A DNA stretch of 64,000 nucleotides from Syntrophomonadaceae bacterium (GTDB lineage: Bacteria > Bacillota > PH28-bin88), in assembly GCA_018333865.1 (NCBI GenBank), contig JAGXSE010000023.1, forward strand, positions 1-64,000, written 5' to 3'. Of this stretch, positions 42,997-54,200 are shown one piece after another. The position numbers were made by a program, and so were the translations under genes. The notes beneath the pieces are model-generated. The model saw only the letters and a program-made list of their open reading frames with translations, was not told the DNA's origin and did no database searches. Numbering within the stretch: the first letter of the stretch is position 1; each line of letters starts with the position of its first letter.

Positions 42997-44937
42997 ATGG
43001 GCGCGGCAGACGGCGTCCCTGCAGCCGAAATCTTCCGGGGGCGTGAGCCGGTGAAAAATGACAGGACCGACTTTCTGACCGAAGCAGAAATATACTTGTT
43101 TAACAGCGGGGAATTGTACCACAGCTATTTAAAGTTCGGGGCGCATCGAATTGAGCTGCAGGGTGAGGAGGGGGTTCATTTTGCCCTCTGGGCTCCCAAC
43201 GCAGCCGGGGTGGCGGTAGTGGGCGATTTTAACGGTTGGCGCGGCGAGGCCCATGCTATGGAAAAAAGAGGGAAAAGCGGGGTCTGGTCGCTGTTTGTGC
43301 CTGGCTTGCAGGAGGGAGAGCTATACAAGTACGAGATCCATACCGGTGCAGGACAGGCCCTCTTGAAAGCAGATCCCTTCGCCTTCTATGCCGAAAAGCG
43401 GCCCAACACCGCATCCCGCATCCATTCCTTGACAGGCTATCAATGGCAGGACCACCGCTGGCAGGCCGGCAAAAAAAATCCTCCCCAAGAGCAGCCGCTT
43501 TTAATCTACGAGGTTCATCTTGGCTCCTGGCGACGCAAAAAAGACGGCAGTTTTTTGACTTACCGGGAACTGGCCGGCGTCCTGCCGGAGTATGTAAAGG
43601 GCATGGGGTTTACCCATCTTGAGCTCTTGCCTGTGATGGAACACCCCTATGACGGCTCCTGGGGTTATCAAATTACGGGTTATTTTGCTCCAACCAGCAG
43701 GTACGGGACGCCCCAGGACCTGATGTACTTCATCGACAGCTGCCACCAGGCCGGCATTGGCGTGATTCTGGACTGGGTTCCAGGCCATTTTTGCAAAGAC
43801 GCCCACGGCCTGCGCTCTTTTGACGGCACCAGCCTGTACGAGGGCGATGACCACGAGCAATGGGGGACATGCAAGTTTAACTTTGCCAGAAGGGAAGTAT
43901 GGAGTTTTCTCATCTCGAATGCGGTCTTCTGGTTGGACAAGTTTCATGTTGACGGCCTCAGGATCGACGGTGTTTCCAGCATGCTGTATCTTGATTACGA
44001 AAAAGAGCCGGGGAACCGGCGGTTAAATTCGTGCGGAGGCGGAGAAAACCTGGAGGCAGTGGCATTTATGCAAAAACTGAATGCCACCATCTTCAATTAT
44101 TATCCCCGGGCCTTGATGATCGCCGAGGAAGCTACGGAATGGCCCCTGGTGAGCTGGCCGGTAGAGCTGCAGGGGCTGGGCTGCAATTTCAAATGGAATA
44201 TGGGCTGGATGAACGACACCTTGAAATACGTAGAGCTGGACTTTCCAGAGCGCTCTGCCCACCATCGGCTGTTGACCTTTTCCCTTTTCTACGCCTTCGC
44301 CGAGAATTTTGTCTTGCCCCTGTCCCATGATGAGGTGGTGCACGGCAAAAAATCCCTGATCAACCGCATGCCCGGTGATTACTGGCAAAAATTCGCCGGC
44401 CTGCGCCTTCTATACTGCTATTTTCTGTGTCATCCGGGCAAAAAACTTTTGTTCATGGGAGGTGAATTTGCCCAGTTTATTGAATGGCGATATGACGCGG
44501 AACTGGACTGGTTTTTGCTGGATTTCGAAATGCACAGGCAATACCAGAGCTTTGTCCAAACCGCTGGCCGGCTGTACCGGCAGGAAAAAAGTTTTTGGCA
44601 AAAAGAGCGGGGCTGGGAAGGTTTTACATGGGTCGATGCGGATAACGCTGCGCAGAGCATCCTGGTCTTCTTACGCCGGGCGCAGGAAAAAAGAGATTTT
44701 CTCTTGGTTGTGTTGAATTTCCGGCCCGAAACCTACCGGGAATTCCGGGTAGGGGTCCCCGGCCCGGGTAAATATCAAGAGATCTTGAACACCGACAGCC
44801 AGGCTTTCGGCGGTTCGGGGCAGGTTAATGCCGGAATAATTAAGGCCGAAAAAATACCTTGGCACCAGCGGGAATATTCCCTGAAAATAACTGTTCCTCC
44901 ACTGGGAGGAGTCATCTTCAAGCCGGTGCGGGCTTGA
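42997..44937 (+). CDS. glgB: 1,4-alpha-glucan branching enzyme
   Basis: A GH13 branching enzyme that makes the alpha-1,6 branches of glycogen. CBM48 domain (ALWAPNAAGVAVVGDFNGW) near the start, then the TIM barrel with DGLRIDGVSSM (nucleophile Asp near 322), IAEEATEWP (acid/base Glu near 376) and LSHDEVVHGKKSL (near 443), and a C-terminal beta domain. The open frame extends to 42571, but the upstream part is antisense nitroreductase remnant and has no homology. Neither the ATG at 42997 nor the GTG at 43051 has a strong ribosome site, so the start is uncertain. First gene of the glycogen operon. Confidence 0.93.
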   Translation: MGAADGVPAAEIFRGREPVKNDRTDFLTEAEIYLFNSGELYHSYLKFGAHRIELQGEEGVHFALWAPNAAGVAVVGDFNGWRGEAHAMEKRGKSGVWSLFVPGLQEGELYKYEIHTGAGQALLKADPFAFYAEKRPNTASRIHSLTGYQWQDHRWQAGKKNPPQEQPLLIYEVHLGSWRRKKDGSFLTYRELAGVLPEYVKGMGFTHLELLPVMEHPYDGSWGYQITGYFAPTSRYGTPQDLMYFIDSCHQAGIGVILDWVPGHFCKDAHGLRSFDGTSLYEGDDHEQWGTCKFNFARREVWSFLISNAVFWLDKFHVDGLRIDGVSSMLYLDYEKEPGNRRLNSCGGGENLEAVAFMQKLNATIFNYYPRALMIAEEATEWPLVSWPVELQGLGCNFKWNMGWMNDTLKYVELDFPERSAHHRLLTFSLFYAFAENFVLPLSHDEVVHGKKSLINRMPGDYWQKFAGLRLLYCYFLCHPGKKLLFMGGEFAQFIEWRYDAELDWFLLDFEMHRQYQSFVQTAGRLYRQEKSFWQKERGWEGFTWVDADNAAQSILVFLRRAQEKRDFLLVVLNFRPETYREFRVGVPGPGKYQEILNTDSQAFGGSGQVNAGIIKAEKIPWHQREYSLKITVPPLGGVIFKPVRA

Positions 44938-44987
44938 GCCAGGTCTTTCTTGAGATTCAATCTGGCATTTTAGGGGGAGGTGGCTTA

Positions 44988-47423
44988 GTGTTCAAGGATA
45001 AGGACAGCTTTAAAGAGGCCTATTTGGAGAAATTTGCCGTGTCCGAGGGTAAAACCTTTGACGAAGGGACAACCGGGGATTATTATCATGCCTTGGTTCT
45101 ATTATTAAAGGAAAAAATCAGCCTATATTGGGCAGAGACCAATAAGGCCTATGCCCGGGAGGGGAAAAAACAGGTCTATTATTTTTCCATGGAGTTTATG
45201 ATCGGTAAACTCTTGGCCAATTACTTGACAAGCCTGGGGATCAAGGAGCTGGTCCAGGAGGGACTGGCCGAATTGGGACTAAACCTGGAGGACCTGGTGG
45301 CTCAGGAGCACGACGCCGGGCTGGGCAACGGGGGTTTAGGGCGGCTGGCTGCTTGCTTTTTAGATTCCATGGCTTTTCGCAGGGTGCCGGGTCATGGCAA
45401 CGGCATCAGGTACAAGTATGGTCTGTTTCAGCAGAAAATTATCAACGGCTATCAGGCCGAAGTCCCGGACAACTGGCTGAAAAACGGCTATCCCTGGGAA
45501 ATCCGCAAACCGGATAAGGCTGTTGTGGTCAAGTTTAAAGGGAATGTACGGGTGCAGCAAATTGACGGAAAACTTAGTTTTATCCACGAAAACTATGAGC
45601 CGGTGCTGGCGGTGCCCTATGACATTCCCGTGGTCAGTTATCAAAGTTTAAAAAACGTCAACAACCTGCGGCTTTGGAGTGCCGAACCCATCCTGGAGGA
45701 ATTTGACCTCCATTCCTTTAACCGGGGTGATTATACCGAGGCCATCAGCTATAAATCGGAAGTGGAGGCGATTTCCTACATCCTTTATCCCGATGACAGC
45801 AGCCAGGCCGGCAGGGAGCTGAGACTGAAGCAGGAGTATTTCTTTGTGGCCGCCGGGCTGAAAGCCATTGTCCGGCGCTACAAAAAGAACAACCATCCTT
45901 TGCGGGAGTTTGCCAGCAGGGTGGCAGTACATATTAACGATACCCATCCGGCCCTTTGCATTCCGGAGCTGATGCGCATCCTGATGGACGAAGAAGGGAT
46001 GGGTTGGGACGAGGCCTGGGACATCACCGTCAATACCGTGTCCTATACCAACCACACCATCATGCCGGAGGCAATGGAAAAATGGCCGGTAACCCTGATG
46101 CAATACCTCCTGCCCCGGATTTATATGATTGTGGAAGAGATCGACCGCAGGTTCCGGGAAGTAACAGGCCATAAATACCTGGGCCGGAATGACCTGATCA
46201 ACAAAATGGCGATTATTCGCGATGGCCTTGTATGCATGGCCAATCTGGCCGTGGTCGGCAGCTATTCGGTGAACGGGGTTTCCAGTCTGCACACCGAGAT
46301 CATCAAAAATAATGTCCTGAAAGAGTTCTTTGGGATTTTTCCCCAGAGATTCAACAATAAGACCAACGGGGTCAGCCACCGCCGCTTTTTGCTGGAGGCA
46401 AACCCCGGCCTGGCCCGGCTGATCACCAAGGCGATCGGGCCGAAATGGATCGAGGAGCCGGAAAAGCTGGCAGAGCTCCTTGATTACAAGGAAGATGCTA
46501 ATTTATTGGAAGAATTGGCCCGGGTCAAATACGCTAACAAATGCCGCCTAGCAGAGCAGATCAGAGAAAAACAGGGTACAGTGGTAGATCCCGCCTCTAT
46601 TTTTGATGTCCAGGTCAAGCGTATCCATGCCTACAAAAGACAGCTACTCAATGTGTTAAAGATTATGGACCTTTACAACCGCTTGAAAGAAAACCCTGAT
46701 TTCCCTCTCCATCCCCACACCTATATTTTTGGCGGCAAGGCAGCGCCTGGCTACTTCTATGCCAAAACCGTCATCAAGCTGATCAATACCCTTGCCCAAA
46801 AAATTAACCAGGACCAGGAGGTAAACAGCAAGATCAAGGTGGTTTTTCTGGAAAACTTCAATGTCTCCTTGGCAGAAATGATTTATCCCGCAGCCGAGGT
46901 CAGTGAGCAGATATCTACTGCCAGCAAGGAGGCTTCCGGCACTGGGAATATGAAGTTTATGATGAACGGCGCCATTACCGTCGGGACCCTGGATGGGGCC
47001 AACATCGAGATCTGGGAGACTGTGGGAGACGAAAATTTTGTTGTCTTCGGGCAGACCGCGGACAAGGTCATTAAGTGTTACCAGGACGGGGGCTACCGGT
47101 CGTGGGAGGAATGCCATGGCAATCCCAGGTTGAAAAAGGCAGTCGACCAGTTGGTGGGCGGTTTTTTTGGCGAGGCTGCCGGCGAATTCTGGGTGATCTA
47201 CGATTCCCTGTTAAAGCATAACGACGAGTTTTTTGTCCTGAAAGATTTTTATTCCTATACCGATGCCTGCAACGAGATCAATAATCTCTATCTTGACCGG
47301 CCTAAATGGAACAAGATGTCGCTGGAAAATATCGCTAAATCGGGATATTTTTCCAGCGACAGGACGATCCAGGAATACGCCAGGGAGATCTGGTTTAAAA
47401 AAGGAGGCAGGCCCAATGCCTAA
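44988..47423 (+). CDS. glgP: Glycogen phosphorylase
   Basis: An 811-residue GT35 phosphorylase releasing glucose-1-phosphate from glycogen. Conserved blocks: [46 protein letters not shown] and the pyridoxal-phosphate site [15 protein letters not shown] (Lys near 655). The GTG at 44988 has GGGGGAGG seven bases upstream and is preferred over in-frame upstream starts inside glgB. It overlaps glgC by 8 nt. Making synthesis and breakdown enzymes from one transcript implies control at enzyme level. Confidence 0.95.
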   Translation: MFKDKDSFKEAYLEKFAVSEGKTFDEGTTGDYYHALVLLLKEKISLYWAETNKAYAREGKKQVYYFSMEFMIGKLLANYLTSLGIKELVQEGLAELGLNLEDLVAQEHDAGLGNGGLGRLAACFLDSMAFRRVPGHGNGIRYKYGLFQQKIINGYQAEVPDNWLKNGYPWEIRKPDKAVVVKFKGNVRVQQIDGKLSFIHENYEPVLAVPYDIPVVSYQSLKNVNNLRLWSAEPILEEFDLHSFNRGDYTEAISYKSEVEAISYILYPDDSSQAGRELRLKQEYFFVAAGLKAIVRRYKKNNHPLREFASRVAVHINDTHPALCIPELMRILMDEEGMGWDEAWDITVNTVSYTNHTIMPEAMEKWPVTLMQYLLPRIYMIVEEIDRRFREVTGHKYLGRNDLINKMAIIRDGLVCMANLAVVGSYSVNGVSSLHTEIIKNNVLKEFFGIFPQRFNNKTNGVSHRRFLLEANPGLARLITKAIGPKWIEEPEKLAELLDYKEDANLLEELARVKYANKCRLAEQIREKQGTVVDPASIFDVQVKRIHAYKRQLLNVLKIMDLYNRLKENPDFPLHPHTYIFGGKAAPGYFYAKTVIKLINTLAQKINQDQEVNSKIKVVFLENFNVSLAEMIYPAAEVSEQISTASKEASGTGNMKFMMNGAITVGTLDGANIEIWETVGDENFVVFGQTADKVIKCYQDGGYRSWEECHGNPRLKKAVDQLVGGFFGEAAGEFWVIYDSLLKHNDEFFVLKDFYSYTDACNEINNLYLDRPKWNKMSLENIAKSGYFSSDRTIQEYAREIWFKKGGRPNA

Positions 47424-48621
47424 AAAAGAATGCCTGGCTATGCTGTTGGCTGGTGGGCAGGGGAGCCGGTTGGGTAGCCTTACCCGCAGAATTGCCAAGC
47501 CAGCCCTTTCTTTTGGCGGCAAGTACAGAATAATCGATTTTAGTCTGAGCAATTGTGCCAATTCCAACATCGATACGGTAGGAGTATTGACCCAGTATAA
47601 GCCTTTTTCCCTTAATTCGTACATCGGGGTAGGCTCTGCCTGGGATCTGGACAGTTCCCTTGGGGGTGTCCATATCCTGCCCCCCTATGTCCGGGAAGAG
47701 GGTGGCAGTTGGTATAAGGGAACCGCCAACGCTATTTACCAGAATATGGAGTTTATTGGCATTTATCACCCTGAATATGTGATTGTTCTATCAGGCGACC
47801 ATATTTATAAAATGAACTATTCCTTGATGCTTAAATTTCACAAGGAAAAAAAAGCGGAGGCGACTATTGCGGTAATTCAGGTCCCCTGGGAGGAGGCTTC
47901 CCGGTTTGGGGTCATGCAGACAGACGAAACCGGCCGCATCCTGGAGTTTGCGGAAAAACCCAGCCTCCCACGCAGCAATCTGGCTTCCATGGGGGTTTAT
48001 ATCTTCAACTGGCCGGTTTTACGACAAGCCCTGACGGAAGACGAATTAAACCCCGGGTCCAGCAATGATTTTGGCAAGGATGTCATCCCCATGCTTTTAA
48101 AGCAGGGAAAAAGGCTTTACGCTTATCTTTTCCAGGGCTACTGGAAGGATGTGGGGACGATTGATAGTTATTACCAGGCCAATATGGAGCTGCTGGAAGA
48201 GAACCCCCCGTTTAAAATCTTTGATGCGGATTTCAGAATCTATTCCAACGAAGATGTCTTCCCGCCCCATTATGTAGGGCCAAAGGCTAAAATCAATAAC
48301 AGCCTGGTCAGTAACGGCAGCACCATCCTGGGTAACGTTGTCAACTCAGTGCTCTCTCCCGGGGTTTTTATAGGGGAAGGGGCAAGAATCGAGAATTCGA
48401 TTTTACTCTCCAATGTTGTAATCCAAAAGAATGCCTGGGTTCGCAGGACGATTGTGGGGGAAAACGCGGAGATCAAAGAAAACTGTATAGTTGGTATTAA
48501 TACCGGCGGGGATTTCCAGCAGGCCGGCATCACGGTCATCGAGGACAACAGCGTGCTGCCTGCCGGCTCCCTGGTTAAGGCGGGAGAACAAGATCCCAGG
48601 AAGTTTTATGTCACTGGCTGA
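47416..48621 (+). CDS. glgC: Glucose-1-phosphate adenylyltransferase
   Basis: A 401-residue ADP-glucose pyrophosphorylase, the committed step of glycogen synthesis. N-terminal nucleotidyltransferase motifs [30 protein letters not shown] and [10 protein letters not shown], followed by the substrate-binding FAEKP and a C-terminal left-handed beta-helix (hexapeptide repeats). AAGGAGG precedes the ATG, which lies inside the end of glgP. With GlgD it probably forms the heteromeric enzyme known from Bacillus-type bacteria. Confidence 0.96.
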   Translation: MPKKECLAMLLAGGQGSRLGSLTRRIAKPALSFGGKYRIIDFSLSNCANSNIDTVGVLTQYKPFSLNSYIGVGSAWDLDSSLGGVHILPPYVREEGGSWYKGTANAIYQNMEFIGIYHPEYVIVLSGDHIYKMNYSLMLKFHKEKKAEATIAVIQVPWEEASRFGVMQTDETGRILEFAEKPSLPRSNLASMGVYIFNWPVLRQALTEDELNPGSSNDFGKDVIPMLLKQGKRLYAYLFQGYWKDVGTIDSYYQANMELLEENPPFKIFDADFRIYSNEDVFPPHYVGPKAKINNSLVSNGSTILGNVVNSVLSPGVFIGEGARIENSILLSNVVIQKNAWVRRTIVGENAEIKENCIVGINTGGDFQQAGITVIEDNSVLPAGSLVKAGEQDPRKFYVTG

Positions 48622-48658
48622 AGCAGGCTTTTGCATCAGGCTATGAGGAGGAGAGAAA

Positions 48659-49795
48659 ATGAGCAGGGCAATAGGACTTATCTGCTGCAATTACCTTTCC
48701 GGCAGCCTGCAGGAGGTCGCCAAAGACAGACCTGTGGGGGCAGTGCCATTCGGCGGGAGATACCGGCTCCTGGATTTTGTTCTGTCCAGCATGGTCAATT
48801 CCGGTATTCGGACTGTGGGACTTATCACACCTCCTAATTATCGGCCCTTGGTGGATCACCTGGGGGCCGGCAAGGAATGGTTTTTAGACCGCAAAGCAGG
48901 GGGCCTTTTTTTGCTGCCTGGTGCTAATCAGGGGCTAAACGACAAAGATATCAAGTTCAGCCTGCCGGATCTGCGGGCAAATCTTGAATTTCTGGAAAAG
49001 GATTTTGCGGAACAAGTAATCATGAGCGGCTGCAACCAGGTGTTTAACATAAATTTTCGCAAGGCCCTTGAATTCCAAAATAATATCGCGGCTGACGCTG
49101 TCTTGTTATATCAAGCAATCCCAGATCGGCCGGCAAACCCGGGAGAACACATTTTGGACGCTGCCAGGGATGGCCGGGTAAAAAAAATCCTTACAGCTGG
49201 GTCTGCAGTTGCGGAAGAGCAGCCAAAGCGGCCCAAAAAACGGGGCAAACTTTTCCTGGACATCTTATTACTGCGCCGGAAACTGCTGATGGAAATAATA
49301 TCCAAAAGCAACGTAAAAACTGCTGATTTGCTGGGTGTAATAGGGGAAAATCTTAACTCCTTAAAGGTTTATGCCTATCCCCATGCCGGGTATTGGGCCA
49401 GAATCGAATCAGTTGCCGGCTATTTTCGCCACAACCTGGAACTGCTTGACCCCAAAATCAGAACGGAATTGTTTATGGGCAAAGACAGGATCATGACCAA
49501 AATTAAAGATAATCCTCCTGCCAGGTACGGGTTTGCAGCACAGGTGAAAGATAGCCTGGTTGCCAGCGGCTGTTATATTGAAGGCAGAGTAGAAAAAAGC
49601 GTTATCTTCCGGGAAGTGCAAATTAAAATGGGTGCGCAAATCAAAAACGCTGTGGTTATGCAAAGATGTACGATCGGAAAAGATGTGGTCCTCGAGAATG
49701 TGATCCTGGACAAGTTCGTCCGGATTAAAGACCAAACAGTATTAAAGGGGACGGAAAATTGCCCCGTAGTCTTAAGCAAGGGCTCTGTGGTCTGA
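48659..49795 (+). CDS. glgD: ADP-glucose pyrophosphorylase regulatory subunit
   Basis: A 378-residue GlgC paralogue: PVGAVPFGGRYRLLDFVLSS and a C-terminal hexapeptide helix (FREVQIKMGAQIKNAVVMQR). The nucleotide-binding loop GGxGxRL of GlgC is replaced by CCNYLSGSL, as in GlgD subunits that raise GlgC activity without catalysing the reaction. AGGAGGAG precedes the ATG. Confidence 0.94.
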   Translation: MSRAIGLICCNYLSGSLQEVAKDRPVGAVPFGGRYRLLDFVLSSMVNSGIRTVGLITPPNYRPLVDHLGAGKEWFLDRKAGGLFLLPGANQGLNDKDIKFSLPDLRANLEFLEKDFAEQVIMSGCNQVFNINFRKALEFQNNIAADAVLLYQAIPDRPANPGEHILDAARDGRVKKILTAGSAVAEEQPKRPKKRGKLFLDILLLRRKLLMEIISKSNVKTADLLGVIGENLNSLKVYAYPHAGYWARIESVAGYFRHNLELLDPKIRTELFMGKDRIMTKIKDNPPARYGFAAQVKDSLVASGCYIEGRVEKSVIFREVQIKMGAQIKNAVVMQRCTIGKDVVLENVILDKFVRIKDQTVLKGTENCPVVLSKGSVV

Positions 49796-49808
49796 CGGGA
49801 GGAAAAGA

Positions 49809-51260
49809 ATGCAAGTTCTGTTTGCAGCTGCCGAGGCGTCTCCACTGGTTAAAACCGGCGGACTGGGAGATGTGGCGTATGCTTTGCCGGCAGCCTTAAA
49901 AAAACTGGGTGTTGAGATCAGGATCATTGTCCCTAAATACAGTGCCATTCCGGAAAATATCCGCCGGGAAGCCAAACCCCTGGCCCGTTTTTATGTGCCC
50001 CTGGCCTGGCGCAACCAGTACTGCGGGCTGGAGGAACTGGATTGGGACGGCTTGAAATACTATTTGCTGGATAACGAGTATTATTTCAAACGTGACCATC
50101 TCTATGGCTACTACGATGAAGCCGAGCGCTTTGCCTTTTTTTGCCTGGCAGCCAGGGCCAGTTTAGCCCATCTCGGCGGGTTCAAGCCAGACATCCTGCA
50201 CTGCAACGACTGGCACACAGCCCTGATGCCCCTCTTGCTTAAGGTGGCACACTTGGGAGCCGGTTATGCAAATAGTATAAACACTGTTTTAACAATCCAT
50301 AACCTGAAGTACCAGGGCATCTTCCCCAGGGAGGTGCTGGGGGACATTATCGGCCTGGGAGATGAATACTTCACACCTGATAAAATGGAGTTTCACGGGG
50401 CAGTCAATTACCTGAAGACAGGCCTGGTCTATGCGGATTGCCTGACAACTGTCAGCCCGACCTATGCCCAGGAAATCCAGACCCCTTTCTTGGGGGAAGG
50501 GCTGGACGGGATTTTGCGGGCAAAAAAAGATCGCTTGCAGGGGATCTTAAACGGTATTGACTACAGCAAATATAACCCGGAGACAGATCCCCATGTCTTT
50601 TTTCCTTACCGTGGCTCCCTCTACAAGAAGGAAGAAAACAAGCTTCAGCTGCAGTCGCTCTTGGGCCTGCCTGTGGCCAGGGGAGTGCCGCTTTTGGGGA
50701 TAGTTTCCCGCCTGGTGGAACAGAAGGGCTGGGATTTACTGGCCCCTGTCCTCAATGAAATCCTGGCCCTTGATCTGCAAATAGCAGTGCTGGGGACAGG
50801 AGAAAAAAAATATGAAGAGATGTTTAATTATTTTGCGGCAAGCTACCCGCAAAAGCTGGCTGCCAGATTCACCTTCAATGAGGAGCTGGCCCACCAGATC
50901 TATGCCGGGGCCGACCTGTTCCTGATGCCTTCCCGTTTCGAACCCTGTGGCCTATCCCAGATGATCGCCATGCGCTATGGGACTGTGCCTTTAGTGAGGG
51001 AAACCGGCGGCTTGAAGGATACGGTCATTCCATATAATCAGTATACCGGGGAAGGAAACGGCTTTAGCTTTGCCAACTACAATGCCCACGAACTCCTGTT
51101 CACAGTCCAAAGGGCGGTGAAGATTTACCGGGAAGAAAAGGCTGCCTGGAAGGGACTGGTGCAAAACGCCCTGCAGGCTGACTTCAGTCAGGAAAAATCG
51201 GCCCAAAAATATCTTGCGGTGTACCAGCAACTAGGAAGAACGAGGGTAGCCAATGATTGA
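49809..51260 (+). CDS. glgA: Glycogen synthase (ADP-glucose)
   Basis: A 483-residue GT5 glycogen synthase that extends alpha-1,4-glucan. ADP-glucose-binding KTGGLGDV (residues 15-22), CNDWHTALMPL, TIHNLKYQG, and the C-terminal MPSRFEPCGLSQMIAMRYG and RETGGLKDTV motifs. Full length. Its end overlaps the following amylase-type gene by 8 nt. Confidence 0.96.
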   Translation: MQVLFAAAEASPLVKTGGLGDVAYALPAALKKLGVEIRIIVPKYSAIPENIRREAKPLARFYVPLAWRNQYCGLEELDWDGLKYYLLDNEYYFKRDHLYGYYDEAERFAFFCLAARASLAHLGGFKPDILHCNDWHTALMPLLLKVAHLGAGYANSINTVLTIHNLKYQGIFPREVLGDIIGLGDEYFTPDKMEFHGAVNYLKTGLVYADCLTTVSPTYAQEIQTPFLGEGLDGILRAKKDRLQGILNGIDYSKYNPETDPHVFFPYRGSLYKKEENKLQLQSLLGLPVARGVPLLGIVSRLVEQKGWDLLAPVLNEILALDLQIAVLGTGEKKYEEMFNYFAASYPQKLAARFTFNEELAHQIYAGADLFLMPSRFEPCGLSQMIAMRYGTVPLVRETGGLKDTVIPYNQYTGEGNGFSFANYNAHELLFTVQRAVKIYREEKAAWKGLVQNALQADFSQEKSAQKYLAVYQQLGRTRVAND

Positions 51261-54200
51261 TCTAGCAGTAGAACATAACTCCCACAGCCTGTTTTACCGC
51301 AATCCCTTTGGCGCCGTTACCTGCGGCCAGAAGGTTATCTTCAGGCTAAAAACCCGGGCACCCCACCCGGTCAAAGAATGTTTTTTGCGGGTATGGGAAA
51401 AAGGGGAAGAGGAGCGGCTCTTGCCCATGGTGATCAGGCCGGAAACCGGAGACACGGACCCGCTGGAGCAGGTTTTTACAGTCGAATATCCTGCGCCGGA
51501 CGATCCCGGCCTGGTCTGGTATTGCTTTATCATCAAGACGGAGCGCCAGACCTGGTTTTACGGGAATAATAAGGAGTTGTCAGGAGGAGAGGGCGAGCTA
51601 AAAACCAGCCTGCCACCGTCCTACCAGCTTACTGTCTACCGGACTGCCGGCAAGGCTTTGGCGTGGTATCAACAGGGGGTGATGTACCAGATTTTTGTGG
51701 ACCGTTTTGCTAACGGCAATGAACAAGGCCTGGTCTGCCATCCTAAACCCAAAAGCCTGATCCATGGTGACTGGAATGACACCCCATTTTATCTCAAGGA
51801 TGCAAAAGGCCGGGTCACCCGCTGGACATTTTTTGGGGGTAACCTGGCAGGTGTCATGCAAAAACTGCCCTATTTAAGAGAGCTTGGCATCAGCGCTATC
51901 TATTTCAATCCTGTCTTCGCATCCGCCAGCAACCATAAATACGATACCGGGGACTATTTAAAGATTGATCCCATGTATGGGGATGAGGAGATCTTCGCCT
52001 GCCTGATCCGGGAAGCTGGCAAGTACGGCATTGCCGTCATTCTCGACGGCGTGTTCAGTCATACCGGGAGCGACAGCATTTATTTCAACAAAAAGGGCAG
52101 CTACCCCAGCCTGGGGGCTTTCCAGTCCCCGGACTCTCCTTATTTTAACTGGTACCGGTTTTCAGGCTCCCGGGAAAAATATGACTGCTGGTGGGGAGTG
52201 GAGGACCTGCCCAATGTCAACGAGAACGAGCCGTCCTACCGGGATTTTATCTTAACAGGGGAAAACAGCGTTGTAAAGTACTGGATGAGAAAAGGGATTA
52301 AGGGCTGGCGGCTGGACGTTGCCGATGAACTTCCAGATGAATTTATCAAGACTCTGCGCCAGACAATGGCGGAAACCGATCCCGATGCGGTCCTGATCGG
52401 GGAGGTCTGGGAAGACGCTTCCAACAAGATCAGCTACGGCAAGCTGCGGGAGTATTTGTGGGGGGAGGAACTGGACGGGACGACGAACTACCCTTTCCGC
52501 AGCATCTTCCTGGACTATCTTTTGGGCAAATCCGACGCTTTCACGGCGCACCGCCGGATAATGAGCCTGTACGAAAACTATCCCCGGGAGCACTTTTATC
52601 GAGCGATGAACCTTTTGGGTTCCCATGACACCATCAGAATTATGACTTTGCTGGGAGAGGCTCCGCCGGCGGAAAGCTTGTCAGAAATAGAACGGGAAAA
52701 TTTCCGTTTGCCCCGGGAGGCCAGGGAGCTGGCCGTAAAAAGGCTGCGGCTTTTTTCACTGGTGCAGATGGCCTTTCCGGGGGTCCCCTGCATTTATTAC
52801 GGGGACGAGGCAGGGGCGGAAGGTTATGCCGACCCTTACAACCGGGGGACCTACCCCTGGGGCAGGGAAGACCGGGAACTTTTGGATTGGTACCGGAAAA
52901 TTGTTAAGATCCGCCGGGAGTACCAGGTGCTGCAGACAGGGGAATTCGCGTCTCTTCCTGGGGATCAGGATGTTTACGGCTTCAGGCGTGCCGATAAAAA
53001 CGAAGAAATTATCCTGGTTATTAACCCCAGTCTTTGCCTGGAAAAAGAGATTCTGATCCGGTTTGCCCTTCCGGAAGAAGGTTTAAGGGTAGAAGCGGCA
53101 GGAAAGTCAGGAGAAAAGGCCTGGGTGGCGCTGGAATTACTGAGTGGGGAACAGATCCCAAACGCAGCCGGCGGGTTTCTGGCAAGGCTTAAGCCCTTGG
53201 AGGGCAAACTGTTTTACTGCCGGGAAAGAGACGTTTCCCTGGTTCCCAGGCTTGAACGCTCTTGCGGGGTCCTTTTGCATCTAACTTCCCTTCCTTCCAG
53301 GTGGGGCATCGGAGATCTGGGGGAAACGGCTTTCCGGTTTGCCGGTTTCCTGGCGGAGGCAGGGCAAAGTCTCTGGCAGATCTTGCCCTTAAATCCTGTT
53401 GGCCCGGGCTTTTCCCCCTTTCAGAGCGACTCCGCCTTTGCGGGGAACCCGCTTTTAATCAGCATCGATTGTTTGATCAAGGAAGGATTGCTGGCTGCAA
53501 AGGAGGCGGAAAGGGAACTGGAAAGCATGGCCCCTTTTTTTGCGGACACCCAGGTAAATTTCCCCGCTGTATTCGAGTTAAAAGAAAAACTGTTGCGCCG
53601 GGCTTTCGAGTTTTTTCAAGTTAAAATTGACCAGGCCCGATGGGAGACACCGGCAGAAAACCGGCAGGGTTACCTGTCGTGGCCAAACTATAGCCGGTTT
53701 CTAGCAGAAAACAATTGCTGGCTGGAAGACTATTGCCTTTATCAAGCATTGAAAAAATATCACGGCGGCTTGCCCTGGCAGGAGTGGGAAAAAAATGCCG
53801 CCTGCAGGGACAGGGAAACTCTTGCGAAATTCCGCAAAGCCTTGGCCGGAGAAATTGCCTACCAGCAGTTTTTGCAGTATATCTTTTTTACCCAATGGGC
53901 AAATTTGCGAAGTTATGCCCGTGCTCAAGGCATCAGCTTCATTGGCGATCTGCCCATTTACGTGGCGGCAGACAGCTGTGATACCTGGGTACACCGCGAG
54001 CTGTTCGAGCTGGATGAGGCGGGTTGGCCCCTGAAAGTTGGCGGAGTTCCCCCTGACTACTTCAGCCAGGACGGCCAGTTGTGGGGGAACCCCCTCTATA
54101 ACTGGAATAAAATGGCCAGCGAAAAATTCTCCTGGTGGACGGAGCGCATCCGGCAGGCCTTGCAGCTGACAGACTATCTTCGGCTCGATCATTTCCGGGG

